Shown here: positions 37,986 to 47,797 of the stretch, in pieces | Position numbering within the stretch: position 1 is the first letter of the stretch | Layout: every line of letters starts with the position of its first letter | Source: Streptomyces spiroverticillatus | Lineage (GTDB): Bacteria; Actinomycetota; Actinomycetes; Streptomycetales; Streptomycetaceae | Length of the DNA: 64,000 nt | Direction: 5' to 3' | Assembly: GCA_014650415.1 (NCBI GenBank) | Contig: BMUX01000026.1 | Span: 1,011 to 65,010 of the forward strand | Notes under the pieces: generated by a model | What the model was told of the DNA's origin: nothing | What the model saw: only the letters and a program-made list of their open reading frames with translations | Databases searched by the model: none | Translations under genes and position numbers: made by a program

Positions 37986-40724
37986 TCATCTCGCTGCCGC
38001 TTCCGGGAAGTGGGTCCTCGGCAGTTCCTTGCGGGTCCGGACGCCCAGCTTCCGGAAGGCCTTGGTGAGGTGCTGCTCGACTGTGCTCACCGTGACGGTG
38101 AGCAGGCCGGCGATCTCCCTGTTGGTCCGGCCGTGCGCGGCGAGGGCGACGACCCGCCGTTCGGCGCCGCTCAGCCGGCCCAGTTCCACGTCCCGCTCCG
38201 GGAATCCGGGGGCCCAGGACCCGGGGCAGGGAGCGGGCGCTCCGGTGCCGCACTCCCGCTCCAGGCGCGTCGACTCCTCCAGTACGGCGCGGGCCCGCGG
38301 GGCGTCCTTGGCGGCCGTGTACTCACGGCCCAGCTGGCCCAGGGCGCCCGCGAGCTGCAACCGGTCGCCGCTGTGGCGGAGGTTGGTCACCGCTTCCTCC
38401 AGCAGAGCCCTGCGGGCGCCGGGTTGGCGGGTGGCGGCGCAGACCCGCAGGGAGATTCCCCGCGCCCGGGAGAGCCCCGTCCCCGCGAGGGCGAGCTGTT
38501 CCTCCGCGAGCGCACGGGCCGCCCTTACGTCGGCGAGGGCGAGGTGGGCGCGGGCCGCGCTGCTGCGCCACGGCAGCAGGGTCGGCTGGTCGAATCCCCA
38601 GTCCTGCATCAGCTCGCCGCAGCGGGTGAAGTCGTCGAGGGCGGCGTAGGGGCGTCCCGTCTCCAGGTGGAAGCAGCCGCGGGCGTGCAGGTAGTAGAGA
38701 CCGAACCGGCTGGAGAACATGCCGTCGGGTACGGGCTGCGCCACGTATTCGGCGGCGGAGGCGAAGTCGCGGGCGTCGACGGCGGCCTGGATCAGGTTGG
38801 CCAGCGGGCCCCCGATGCACACGCCCCAGCTGTCCGCGGGCACCTGGGTGAGCGCGGTCTCGGCCAGTGCCCGGGCCCGGGTCAGGTCTCCCTGCCGCAG
38901 CGCGATGCCGGCCCGCAGGGAGGCGAACTCGGCGGCCCACAGCGGGACTTTGCGGGCCCTGGCCTCCTCCAGCAGGTGGTCGCACCAGCGGCCGGCGCTG
39001 TCGAGCCGGTCACCGAAGGACAGCGCCGCCACCGCGCACATCAGCCACTCCTGTGTGTGCTTGCCGAGCCGCATGGCCCGCAGCGCCTTCTCCGCGTCGG
39101 CCACGGCGCTCTCGTCGGGCCCCTGTGCCAACACCCGAGAGAGCGCCAGGGCGCTCCGTGAGCGCGGTTCGTCGTACGAGGGCTCGCACCGGGCGGGGGC
39201 CAGCACCACCGGATAGGTGACGGACAGCAGTTCCCGGGTCGCGCGCACCTCTGCCGCGTACTCGGGGTCGGTGCACGCGTCCCGGTCGTCCATCGAGGCG
39301 ACGGCCCGGACCGCCTCGTCGAAACGGCCGTGCCACAGCAGGTACTTGGCCAGCATCAGGGTGTGCCGGACGGACAGCCGCCCGTCACCGAGTGCGATCG
39401 CCAGCTCGCCCAGGTGCGGGGTGCTGATCGACGGGTTGAGCATCCAGGAGGTGGAGGCCAGCAGGGCGCGCAGGGCGACCCGTTCGCCGTCGTCGCCGCC
39501 GAAGCGCAGGGCGGCCTCCAGGCAGGAGTGGGCCTCTGCCACCTGGTTGCCGTTCAGGTGCCGCTCGGCCGCCTCCCGCAGCAGGGGGACCGCCCAGGGC
39601 AGCGTTTCCTCGTCGGTGGCGCAGTTGCGCAGGTGACGGGCGGTGCGGGTGGCGGCGACGCCGTCCGCGTAGCAGAGCGCGGCGGCCTCGCGGTGCAGCG
39701 CGCTGCGCTCCGTGGCGCTCAGGCCCTCCAGCACGGCCTGGGCGGCGACGGGGTGCCGCAGCCGGAACCCGTCCAGCAGTCCCGCGGACTCCAGTGCCCG
39801 GATGCCCCGGACGACGGCGGCCGGTTCGAGACCGCTCAGGCGTGCGAGCGGGCGGGGTGCGTGGATGTCGCCGTCCAGTGCGGCCAGCGTGCGGGCGATG
39901 CGCAGCAGGGCGGGCCGTCCACGGTGCAGGCAGCTCAGCAGCGTGTCGCCGAAGGTGTCGCCGACCACGACCGTGGTGGGGTCGCAGCCGGCGCGGGAGT
40001 CCTCCAGCAGTGCCCGTACGAGCAACGGGTTGCCCCCGCTGACCTGGTGGCACCGTTCGGCGAAGCCCGGGTCGGGTGCGGTGCCCCGGTGGGCGGCGAG
40101 GAGGGCCGTGGTCCCGGCGGGCGACAGCGTGCCCAGGGTGAGGCTGCGGTAGTGGGGTTGGCGCAGCAGTGCCGCGTGCAGTTGCGGATGGGTGGGGCGT
40201 GACAGCGGGCATTCGGTGAGCGCGAGCACCACCCGGGCCCGCCGCAGCCGGCGGATCAGGTGCAGCAGCCAGTGCAGCGAGAGGGAGTCGGTGAACTGGA
40301 CGTCGTCCACGCACAGCAGGACGGGCACGCGTTCCGAGGCGCGGACCACCTCCTCGCACAGTTGGTGCAGGACATCGGTGGTGGCGGCGTCGAGGGGCCT
40401 CGACAGGTCGTCCGTCTCCTCCGCGGCCGCCTCGCCGGTTGTGCGGAGGCCGTCGAGGAGCGTGCCGGCCCCCGGCGGGGCGGAGGCGGAGCGGAGCAGT
40501 TGGCGCAGGACGCTGCCGGGCGACCGGCGCTCGGGCCACGAACCGACCGCGTCCAGGACCAGGAATCCCCGGTCCGCCGCCTCGGTCTTCAGTGCGGCGA
40601 GCAGTTCCGTCTTGCCGCAGCCCATGGCACCGCCGACGACGGTCGCGCCGCCCGCACCGTCGAGGCAGGTGCGGAGCAGTTCCACGAGCTCGGAGAGTTC
40701 CCGGTCGAGTCCGACCAGCCGCAT
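37986..40724 (-). CDS. LuxR-family (LAL) transcriptional activator
   Basis: A 912-residue large ATP-binding LuxR regulator. Walker A GAMGCGKT is at 32-39, Walker B is VLLCVDD near 140, a long TPR-like helical middle follows, and the C-terminal helix-turn-helix is at about 850-905 (GRTNREIAGLLTVTVSTVEQHL). GGAGG precedes the ATG. Regulators of this type activate type I PKS clusters in streptomycetes, and it is placed immediately upstream of halogenase 1 and the PKS operon. It is the most likely cluster-situated activator. I see no TTA codon in it. Confidence 0.93.
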   Translation of the reverse strand: MRLVGLDRELSELVELLRTCLDGAGGATVVGGAMGCGKTELLAALKTEAADRGFLVLDAVGSWPERRSPGSVLRQLLRSASAPPGAGTLLDGLRTTGEAAAEETDDLSRPLDAATTDVLHQLCEEVVRASERVPVLLCVDDVQFTDSLSLHWLLHLIRRLRRARVVLALTECPLSRPTHPQLHAALLRQPHYRSLTLGTLSPAGTTALLAAHRGTAPDPGFAERCHQVSGGNPLLVRALLEDSRAGCDPTTVVVGDTFGDTLLSCLHRGRPALLRIARTLAALDGDIHAPRPLARLSGLEPAAVVRGIRALESAGLLDGFRLRHPVAAQAVLEGLSATERSALHREAAALCYADGVAATRTARHLRNCATDEETLPWAVPLLREAAERHLNGNQVAEAHSCLEAALRFGGDDGERVALRALLASTSWMLNPSISTPHLGELAIALGDGRLSVRHTLMLAKYLLWHGRFDEAVRAVASMDDRDACTDPEYAAEVRATRELLSVTYPVVLAPARCEPSYDEPRSRSALALSRVLAQGPDESAVADAEKALRAMRLGKHTQEWLMCAVAALSFGDRLDSAGRWCDHLLEEARARKVPLWAAEFASLRAGIALRQGDLTRARALAETALTQVPADSWGVCIGGPLANLIQAAVDARDFASAAEYVAQPVPDGMFSSRFGLYYLHARGCFHLETGRPYAALDDFTRCGELMQDWGFDQPTLLPWRSSAARAHLALADVRAARALAEEQLALAGTGLSRARGISLRVCAATRQPGARRALLEEAVTNLRHSGDRLQLAGALGQLGREYTAAKDAPRARAVLEESTRLERECGTGAPAPCPGSWAPGFPERDVELGRLSGAERRVVALAAHGRTNREIAGLLTVTVSTVEQHLTKAFRKLGVRTRKELPRTHFPEAAAR

Positions 40725-40781
40725 GGTCTTCCCTCCTTTCCTGCGTGGGATTTCCTGCGTCGGATTTCCTGCGTCGATTTC

Positions 40782-42041
40782 CTACGTCGAAGAAGAGGTC
40801 ATGAGCTCCGGCTTCGAGGAGCCCGGAGCCCGGGGAACCTCCACGGGTTTGCGGTAGACGAGCGACAGCAGCGGTCCGGTCATCGCCGTGGTGACCACGG
40901 CCATGACGACCATGAGGGAGTACAACCCGGTGTCGAGCAGGCCCAGTTGGAGCCCGACGCCGAGGATGACCAGTTCGGTCAGGCCCCGGGTGTTCATCAG
41001 CACACCGAGTGCGGTGGAGGGCCGTGGTGGCAGTCCCTGGCTGCGGGCCCCGAGGTAGGTCCCGCCGAATTTGCCGGCCACCGCGACCAGCAGGATTACG
41101 CCCAGTTCGGCCAGGTCCGCGGCGCGCAGCGAGCCGAGGTCCACCTTGAGGCCGGCCACCACGAAGTAGACGGGCAGCAGCAGGGTGGTGACCTGTGCCG
41201 TGCGGTCGTGGATCTCGGTCCGCAGGGCGAGGGTCTTCTCGCGGGGCATGACCGTGCCGAACAGGAAGGCGCCGAAGATGAAGTGCATGCCCATGGCCTC
41301 GGTCGCCGCGCCGGACAGCATGACGCCGATGAAGACCAGGGCCAGATGCCAGGGGGCGAAGGCGACGGCCTTGCCGTCCTTGACGAACAGCGCACGCAGC
41401 GCCGGTCGTACGAGGTACATCATCGCGACCAGGTAGGGCAGGGCGAGCATCGCCCTCCAGTGCTCGCCGCCACCGCCGACCGTCGCCTGGATGCCCGCGA
41501 GGGCGCTCCAGGCGACGACGTCCACGGAGGCCGCCGTGGCGAGGGCGATCCCGCCGACCGCGGTCTTGCTGAGACCGCGTTCGGTGAGGATCCTGGCCAG
41601 CACGGGGAACGCCGTCACCGAGACCGAGAGCCCCACGAACACCACGAACGCGGCGGTGTTGGTGACCTCGTGGGTGCGCATCAGATAGACGGCGAGCCCG
41701 ATGCCCAGCATGAACGGCGCGACGGTGGAGCCGAGGATCGCACCGCCGGTGACCCGGCTGCGGCCCCTCAGGGTGGAGCCTTCGAGCTCCAGGCCGACGG
41801 CGAACATGAACAGAGCGACGCCGACGTCCGCCATGGCCGTGAGCATCGGGCGGACGGCGTCGGGGAAGAGCAGTTCGGAGATCGCTCCGTTGAAGAGTGT
41901 GGGGCCCAGAAGTACGCCCGCAACGATCTCCCCGACCACAGCCGGCTGATTGACCCGGGTCGCGAGGTGTCCGAGACCGCGTGCCAAGAAGAGGATCAAC
42001 CCGAGATCGACGAAGAGTAGTTGCACCTGGTGGCTGCTCAT
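40782..42041 (-). CDS. CPA2-type Na+(K+)/H+ antiporter
   Basis: A 419-residue membrane protein with about twelve helices and the KefB/NapA pattern. An N-terminal VVGEIVAGVLLGPTLF is at about 35-50, MADVGVALFMFAVGLELE follows, and there is FIFGAFLFGTVMPRE and a conserved MNTRGLTELVILGVGL stretch. It has no C-terminal RCK domain. It sits between the regulator and halogenase 2. Antiporters of this class occur in several ionophore and macrolide clusters, where they may restore ion balance or provide tolerance. The role here is inferred from context. Confidence 0.85.
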   Translation of the reverse strand: MSSHQVQLLFVDLGLILFLARGLGHLATRVNQPAVVGEIVAGVLLGPTLFNGAISELLFPDAVRPMLTAMADVGVALFMFAVGLELEGSTLRGRSRVTGGAILGSTVAPFMLGIGLAVYLMRTHEVTNTAAFVVFVGLSVSVTAFPVLARILTERGLSKTAVGGIALATAASVDVVAWSALAGIQATVGGGGEHWRAMLALPYLVAMMYLVRPALRALFVKDGKAVAFAPWHLALVFIGVMLSGAATEAMGMHFIFGAFLFGTVMPREKTLALRTEIHDRTAQVTTLLLPVYFVVAGLKVDLGSLRAADLAELGVILLVAVAGKFGGTYLGARSQGLPPRPSTALGVLMNTRGLTELVILGVGLQLGLLDTGLYSLMVVMAVVTTAMTGPLLSLVYRKPVEVPRAPGSSKPELMTSSST

Positions 42042-42081
42042 GGGCGAGGCGTGCCTCTCATCCTTCTTCCGGAGGTGGTGG

Positions 42082-43359
42082 TCAGCCCTGTGCGGAGGCC
42101 GATTCGTCGCTCGGACCGACGAGGTCGTCGAGCGTGAGGGTGAGCATCGGGTGCTTTCCGCTGAGACCGGAGATCAGCTGCACGAAGTTGGCGGACGGGG
42201 TGCGCTCGCGGTCGGGGTCGACCATCTCCGTGGCGAGGCTGTGGTAGAACTCCTTGTACTTCGAGCGGTCGTAGAAGCGTTCGACGAAGGTGCGGATCTC
42301 GTCGAAGAAGGCGCGGTACGCCGTGACGTAGCGCTTGAGCGCCTGCTCCTCGATCTCCGGGTGCTGGATGATCTGGTCGACGATCCGCGCCAGGGTGCTG
42401 CCGGCCAGCGTCGCGAGCGCGACACCGGTGGAGAACAGCGGGTCCACGAAGGCGGCGGAGTCACCGACGCACACCCAGCCGTTGCCGGTGAAGCTGTTGC
42501 TCGTGTACGACCAGTCGCGCGCGGTGCGCCAGCCCGCGGCCTGGTTGGAGCTGGCGAGCATCTTCTTGAGCTTGGTGGACTTGTCCACCTCTTCCCAGAA
42601 CAGGTCCTGGAGGGAGCGGCCCTCCTTGTTGGCCTCCTCGGAGCGCGTCACGTAGCCGACGCTGATGGTGCCCTTGTCGATCGGTATCGCCCAGAACCAG
42701 CCCTCGTCGAGGCCTTCGATGAGGATGTTGGTGTACTCGTCGCCGGGCAGGCGCTCGCAGTTGTCGAAGTACGTCCAGACCGCGACGTTGCGCAGTTCCT
42801 CGTGCCAGGTGACGTCCGCGTACTTGCGGCTGAGCAGGCGTGCCTGGCCCGAGGCGTCGATGACGAGCTTCGCCCGTGCCTCGTGCATGCCGTCCGCGCC
42901 CCGCAGCGTGTACCGGACCCCGGTGACGCGTCCGTCGGTCTCGATGGGCTCCTTGACGGTGGCCTCTTCGAGGATGAAGGCGCCCAGCTCGCGGGCCCGG
43001 TCCAGGATCAGCGAGTCCATGTCGGCACGCCGGGTGTGGTACGCGTACTCGTGGGCGGTGCCCTCGATGAAGGAGAAGTTCCACGGCACCTGTGCGTTGC
43101 CCCAGACCAGGGTGCCGCCGTACTTGCGTTCAAAGCCGCGGGCGTCCATGCGCTCGGTCAGGCCGAGTTCCTGCATGGGCCGCATGAAGGCGGGGATCAG
43201 TGACTCTCCGACGTGATAGCGGGGGAACCGGTCGCGGTCGAGCAGGAGGACGCGGTGGCCGCGCTTGGCGAGAAGTCCCGCCGTGGTGGAGCCGGCCGGA
43301 CCGCCGCCGATGACGATGGCGTCGAATTCTTCCGGTACCCCGAAGAGAGTGGACGACAT
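42082..43359 (-). CDS. flavin-dependent halogenase 2
   Basis: A 425-residue halogenase with GGGPAGS near 18-24, GESLIPAFMRPM, the WxWxIP motif W221-F-W223-A-I225-P226, and GDSAAFVDPLFSTGVALA. It is shorter than halogenase 1 and has the CmlS/PltA-like layout often used on carrier-bound substrates, so the two enzymes probably act at different stages. The ATG at 43359 has GGAGAGGAAA upstream; an upstream in-frame ATG at 43620 lies in the spacer and lacks such a site. It needs reduced flavin from a separate reductase. Confidence 0.9.
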   Translation of the reverse strand: MSSTLFGVPEEFDAIVIGGGPAGSTTAGLLAKRGHRVLLLDRDRFPRYHVGESLIPAFMRPMQELGLTERMDARGFERKYGGTLVWGNAQVPWNFSFIEGTAHEYAYHTRRADMDSLILDRARELGAFILEEATVKEPIETDGRVTGVRYTLRGADGMHEARAKLVIDASGQARLLSRKYADVTWHEELRNVAVWTYFDNCERLPGDEYTNILIEGLDEGWFWAIPIDKGTISVGYVTRSEEANKEGRSLQDLFWEEVDKSTKLKKMLASSNQAAGWRTARDWSYTSNSFTGNGWVCVGDSAAFVDPLFSTGVALATLAGSTLARIVDQIIQHPEIEEQALKRYVTAYRAFFDEIRTFVERFYDRSKYKEFYHSLATEMVDPDRERTPSANFVQLISGLSGKHPMLTLTLDDLVGPSDESASAQG

Positions 43360-43737
43360 TAAGTTTCCTCTCCTTGCATGAACGAACGCTGCACCGCCTT
43401 GCGCGGAGCGCGCATGGGCATTCCTCAAAGTGTGAAGCCGGGGCCATGAACGTCTTCTGGAGTATTTCTGGATGTCCTTTTCGGACACGACTCCAGTGGC
43501 TTCCGACCATCCGCGGGAAGGCGCATATGCATGCCCGGCAACCCCCTGAACTGCCGTTTGGAAGCCGGGAGAACCGCCGCGCAGCACGCTCGCGGGCGCT
43601 GGGCGGCGACAGATTTTCACCGGTGCGGACTTCTTGTCCGGAATTTCATTCTTTTCGTCCCCGGAAATCCTGCCGTGCCCACCAAGTGTGGGACAGCGGC
43701 GCTGCCCGCGTCATCTCCCGTGTTGCTCTGAAGGACA
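43360..43737. other. 378-base spacer upstream of halogenase 2
   Basis: The gap lies between the RmlB stop and the halogenase 2 start. It is less GC-rich than the genes around it and has no open frame with coding character and ribosome site. It likely carries the promoter of the halogenase-antiporter-regulator run. I could not identify a firm -35/-10 pair or terminator by eye. Confidence 0.5.
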
Positions 43738-44709
43738 TCAACTAGACCGGTTGGCCGTGCTCCACCACTGGGGGTTCTCGCGGTACCAGGCGACTGTTTC
43801 CGCGAGTCCCTCGTCGAAGGGGACCTCGGGTTCGAAGCCGAGTTCTTCGCGGAGTTTGGACCCGTCCAGGGAGTACCGCCGGTCGTGCCCCTTCCGGTCG
43901 GGCGTCCGGCGCACCTGGTCCTGCGTTGCGCCGCACAGGGCCAGCAGACGTTCGGTGACCGCGCAGTTGGTCAGCGGCGTTCCTCCGCCGACGTTGTAGG
44001 TCTCGCCGCCCCGGCCCTTGGTGAGGATGAGCTGGAGGGCGCGGCAGTGGTCCGCCACGTGCATCCACTCGCGTACGTTCCTCCCGTCGCCGTACAGCGG
44101 CACGGACCGGCCCGCGAGCAGCCGGGTGGTGAAGAGCGGGATGAGCTTCTCCACGTGCTGGTGGGGCCCGTAGTTGTTGGAGCAGCGGCTCACCGACACG
44201 TCCAGGCCGTGGCTGTGCCAGTACGAGCCGACGAGCAGGTCGCTGCCGGCCTTGGTCGCGGCGTACGGCGAACTGGGGTCCAGTGCCCACCCCTCCGTCC
44301 ACGAGCCCTCGTCGATCGACCCGTAGACCTCGTCCGTGGAGACGTGCAGGACTCGGGGCACCTCCGCGCGCAGGCACGCCTCCATCAGGGTCTGCGTGCC
44401 GGCCACATTCGTCCGCACGAATTCGGCGGGTGCTTCGAGCGAGCGGTCCACGTGCGACTCGGCGGCGAAGTGGACGACGGCGTCCTGTCCCGGCAGCAGT
44501 GCCAGGAGCGTCGCGGCGTCGCAGACATCGCCCTGTACGAAGGTGAGCCGAGGGTGGTCCAGGGGCAGGTTGGCCCGGTTGGCCGCGTAGGTCATCAGGT
44601 CCAGGACCGTGACGTGGGCGTCCTCGTAGCCCGCGTAGGCGCCGTCGAGCACTGCCCGTACGTAACACGATCCGATGAAGCCCGCCCCGCCCGTCACCAG
44701 GATTCTCAT
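43738..44709 (-). CDS. rmlB: dTDP-glucose 4,6-dehydratase
   Basis: A 323-residue short-chain dehydrogenase/reductase enzyme converting dTDP-glucose to dTDP-4-keto-6-deoxyglucose, the second step of deoxysugar supply. The NAD motif TGGAGFIG is at 6-13, the catalytic T125-D126-E127 triad lies in STDEVYG, and the Y149-xxx-K153 pair follows. All are intact. It follows the RmlA gene by ten bases on the same strand and is last in the sugar operon that runs from the 2,3-dehydratase to here. Confidence 0.95.
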   Translation of the reverse strand: MRILVTGGAGFIGSCYVRAVLDGAYAGYEDAHVTVLDLMTYAANRANLPLDHPRLTFVQGDVCDAATLLALLPGQDAVVHFAAESHVDRSLEAPAEFVRTNVAGTQTLMEACLRAEVPRVLHVSTDEVYGSIDEGSWTEGWALDPSSPYAATKAGSDLLVGSYWHSHGLDVSVSRCSNNYGPHQHVEKLIPLFTTRLLAGRSVPLYGDGRNVREWMHVADHCRALQLILTKGRGGETYNVGGGTPLTNCAVTERLLALCGATQDQVRRTPDRKGHDRRYSLDGSKLREELGFEPEVPFDEGLAETVAWYRENPQWWSTANRSS

Positions 44710-44719
44710 GGGGTCCGCC

Positions 44720-45793
44720 TCATCGGCTCGTCAGCATGTGCACGCTCGCGTGGTCGCCGACCATCAGCCGGTGGTGCCGGCCGCTGACCCCCGCGGACGC
44801 GATCTGGGCGGCTCTGCCGATGACCGAACCGTGCAGGTCCTCGACGTCGCTGATCGACGCCGCCTCCAGGACGATCGAGTAGGACACGCCTGCTCCGCTC
44901 AGCGTGCAGTGGTCGCCGACCGTGGTGTCCGGTCCCACGCAGCTGTCCTTGATGACGACGCCCCGGCCGATGCTCACGGGGCCGGTGATGCGCGAGTTGG
45001 TCACGCTGCTGCCCTCGCCGATCTCCACCGGTCCCACGAGCAGGCTGGCCCCGTCGACCCGGCCCTGCACCGAGGTGGTCAGGGAACGCAACAGTTCACG
45101 GTTGCACTCCAGTACGTCGTCGACCGTGCCCATGTCCCGCCAGTAGCCCTCGTAGCAAGAGGCCCGCACCTCGTGCCCCTGGGTGATCAGCCACTGGACC
45201 GCGTCGGTGATCTCCAGTTCGCCGCGTGCGCTGGGCGTGATCGCCGCGACCGCGTCGTGCACTTGTGGGGAGAAGACGTAGACGCCGATGAGCGCCAGGT
45301 CGCTGACGGGGCGGACGGGCTTCTCCACCACCCGCCGCACCCGTCGGCCCTCGCCCAGTTCGGCCACGCCGAAGGCCCTCGGGTCGGCCACGGACTGGAC
45401 CGCGAGCTGGGCCGGGGCCCCTCCGGCACGGAAGTCGTCCACGACCGGCGCGATGCCCTGCGGCAGCATGTTGTCGCCGAGGTACATCACGAAGTCCGCG
45501 TCGCCCAGGAAGTCCCGGGCGACGACCACGCAGTGGGCCAGGCCCCGGGGAGCGTCCTGGTGGAGGTAGGTGATCCGCAGCCCGAGCGCGGAGCCGTCCC
45601 CGAGCGTCTCGGCCATGTCGGCGGCGTGTCCCCCGACGACGATGCCCACCTCGCTGATCCCCTGGGCCCGGATGTCCTCGAGGATGTGGACGAGTACGGG
45701 CTTGTTGGCGACCGGGATGAGCTGCTTGGGCATCGTGTGGCTGAAGGGCCGCAGTCGGGTGCCGGTGCCGCCGGCCAGGACGAGCGCCTTCAC
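44720..45793 (-). CDS. rmlA: glucose-1-phosphate thymidylyltransferase
   Basis: A 357-residue nucleotidyltransferase making dTDP-glucose. The N-terminal LVLAGGTGTRLRPFSHTMPKQLIPV signature is at about 4-28, YLGDN is the metal site, and a C-terminal left-handed beta-helix domain follows (about 245-355), typical of the long StrD-like type found in antibiotic clusters. It starts at a GTG whose first bases overlap the stop of the DUF418 gene (GTGA). It is placed directly before RmlB. Confidence 0.95.
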   Translation of the reverse strand: MKALVLAGGTGTRLRPFSHTMPKQLIPVANKPVLVHILEDIRAQGISEVGIVVGGHAADMAETLGDGSALGLRITYLHQDAPRGLAHCVVVARDFLGDADFVMYLGDNMLPQGIAPVVDDFRAGGAPAQLAVQSVADPRAFGVAELGEGRRVRRVVEKPVRPVSDLALIGVYVFSPQVHDAVAAITPSARGELEITDAVQWLITQGHEVRASCYEGYWRDMGTVDDVLECNRELLRSLTTSVQGRVDGASLLVGPVEIGEGSSVTNSRITGPVSIGRGVVIKDSCVGPDTTVGDHCTLSGAGVSYSIVLEAASISDVEDLHGSVIGRAAQIASAGVSGRHHRLMVGDHASVHMLTSR

Positions 45794-47088
45794 GACTCGA
45801 CCCTCGTGGTCGGCTCCTGCTGCTCTGCGGGCCGGGCGTCCGAGGAGGCCGGGTCCGGTGGCACCGGCGCGGCCGCCCGCCCGCCGGGCCTGCCGTAGAC
45901 GAGGCGGCGCATCAGCGCGTCCAACGGCCCGCGCAGGCCTGCCCGTTCCAGTACGACGGCCACGACGAGCACCGTGAGCCACGCGCCGATGCCGATGGCG
46001 GCCGCCCCGGTGGCCTCGATGCGGTCCCCGACGCCGAAGGCGACGCGTGCGAGGACCAGTGCCAGGAGGGAGGACTGGAGCAGATAGCACGTCAGCGACC
46101 GTCGGCCCACGGCCGCCAGGGCTGACGCCACCGCTCCCGGAGAGCGCCCCCGGTCCTGGAGCCGGGCGGCGAACAGCCCGAACGCGGCCGCGTAGGCGAG
46201 CCCGCCCGCGAAGCCGGTGATCACGTGCAGGGCGGTCATCGCCCCCTGGGCCAGGTCGCCCGCCTGCCAGGCACCGGCGCCGATCAGCGCCAGCGGTACG
46301 CCACCGGCCACCGAGACGGTCCCGCCGATCAGGACGGTGCGGCCGAGTACGGCGCGGTGGCGGGCCGGGTCGTCGAGGTAGCGCCTGCGCGCGGCCACGG
46401 CGCCGACCAGGATGGCGGCGGGGATGGGCCACGCCAGCAGGATGTGCAGCGAGGCGAGGGGCGCCTGGGACAGCCGTTCGACGACCGCGGCCCCGTAGTC
46501 CTGGGCCCAGACCGTCCCTCGGGGGTGCTCGCCGCTGCCACTGGCCTCCAGGGCGGTCGCCACCGCCATCAGGACCGTCAGGACGGTCGCCGCGACGGCA
46601 GTGATCACCACCCCCTTGTGCAGGGCCCGGTCGCTGCGGACGAACAGCCAGCCGAGGGCCAGCGCCGCGACACCGTAGGGCGCGAGGATGTCGGCCGGAA
46701 AGATCAGGACGAAGTGCACGAAGCCGAAGAGGAAGAGGAACACCCCGCGCCTGCGCAGCAGTCGGGCGGCGGCGGGCGCCGTGGTCCCGGCCGCCCGCTG
46801 GCGCATGACCAGCATCGCCATGCCGTAGCCGAACAGGGCGGCGAACATCGGGTACGCCCGGTTGTCGACCAGATCCAAGCTGAGGAAGGTGATCGTGCGG
46901 TCGAGGGCGTCGCCGCCCGTCGGGTGCGTCACCACGCCCGGGGCGCTGGTCGTCACGTACATCGGTGCGTGGGCCAGGGCGATGAGGAGCAGCATGAATC
47001 CCCGCGCGATGTCGGGTGCGGGAGAGCGCTCCGTGGCGGTCGCCTCTCGTCGTGCGATCGACGGACTCACCGTGTGGCGCGTCGACAT
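45790..47088 (-). CDS. DUF418 family integral membrane protein
   Basis: A 432-residue polytopic protein with ten or more hydrophobic segments, an N-terminal PDIARGFMLLLIALAH start of the membrane core and the C-terminal DUF418 region (about 250-400, including RRSLTCYLLQSSLLALVL). The family is related to membrane-bound acyltransferases, but its function is not established. It lies inside the sugar operon, overlapping RmlA by GTGA and 70 bases after the epimerase, so it is probably co-expressed. Export, resistance or O-acylation of the glycosylated product are all possible; none can be shown. Confidence 0.8.
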   Translation of the reverse strand: MSTRHTVSPSIARREATATERSPAPDIARGFMLLLIALAHAPMYVTTSAPGVVTHPTGGDALDRTITFLSLDLVDNRAYPMFAALFGYGMAMLVMRQRAAGTTAPAAARLLRRRGVFLFLFGFVHFVLIFPADILAPYGVAALALGWLFVRSDRALHKGVVITAVAATVLTVLMAVATALEASGSGEHPRGTVWAQDYGAAVVERLSQAPLASLHILLAWPIPAAILVGAVAARRRYLDDPARHRAVLGRTVLIGGTVSVAGGVPLALIGAGAWQAGDLAQGAMTALHVITGFAGGLAYAAAFGLFAARLQDRGRSPGAVASALAAVGRRSLTCYLLQSSLLALVLARVAFGVGDRIEATGAAAIGIGAWLTVLVVAVVLERAGLRGPLDALMRRLVYGRPGGRAAAPVPPDPASSDARPAEQQEPTTRVES

Positions 47089-47158
47089 GCCGGCCTCCTT
47101 CGTTGATGTCCTGCGGGTCCGGCCGGGCCGCCCCGTGCCGTCCGGCGGTGGTGTCCGG

Positions 47159-47749
47159 TCACCGGGTCCGCTCCCGGCACAGGGCGTAGTCGGGCAGCAG
47201 ACCCGCTGCCTTCGCCTCGGCGAGCGTCGGCGCGGCGAGGTCGCGCGGCGACATGACCGGGTCGGCGCCCGCGGGGATCGGCAGGGCGAGCTCGGGATCG
47301 AGGGCGGAGAGGGCCAGTTCGTGCTCGGCCACGTATCCGCTCGTCAGCATGTAGGACATGACGGTGTCCTCCTCCAGTGCGACGAAGGCGTGCCCCACCC
47401 CGACCGGGAAGTACACGGCCCGGAAGTCGACCGGGTCGAGCCGCACGGCGTCCCACCTGCCGAACGTCGGTGAGCCGACCCGGATGTCGACCACGATGTC
47501 CAGGGCCGCGCCCCGGGCGCAGTAGACGTACTTCTCGGTCCCGGGGGGTGTCACGGTGTAGTGCACACCGCGCACCACTCCCCGGCGGGACCTGCTGTGG
47601 TTGGTCTGCGCCGTGCGGAAGCGCCGGTGCCCGACGGCCTTCTCGAAGGCCTCCTCCTGGAACGGCGAGACGAAGAGTCCGCGCTCGTCGGGGAAGATCC
47701 GCGGAGTGAACTCCACTGCTCCCTCGACGGCGAGTTCACGTATTTCCAT
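47159..47749 (-). CDS. dTDP-4-keto-6-deoxyhexose 3,5- or 5-epimerase (RmlC/EvaD-like)
   Basis: A 196-residue cupin epimerase. It has FPDERGLFVSPF, the catalytic base H63 in RGVHYT, D84 or D88 in the ALDIVVDIR strand, and candidate catalytic tyrosines Y133 and Y139. In pathways with a 2,3-dehydratase the homologue acts as a C5 epimerase and turns the D-sugar into an L-sugar (EvaD, DnmU, NovW type). RmlA and RmlB downstream and the aminotransferase upstream support that role. Confidence 0.88.
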   Translation of the reverse strand: MEIRELAVEGAVEFTPRIFPDERGLFVSPFQEEAFEKAVGHRRFRTAQTNHSRSRRGVVRGVHYTVTPPGTEKYVYCARGAALDIVVDIRVGSPTFGRWDAVRLDPVDFRAVYFPVGVGHAFVALEEDTVMSYMLTSGYVAEHELALSALDPELALPIPAGADPVMSPRDLAAPTLAEAKAAGLLPDYALCRERTR

Positions 47750-47797
47750 GGCTCCTCCTGAACGGGTCCACTGGCGTGGGCGGGTGTCGGCGGTGCG

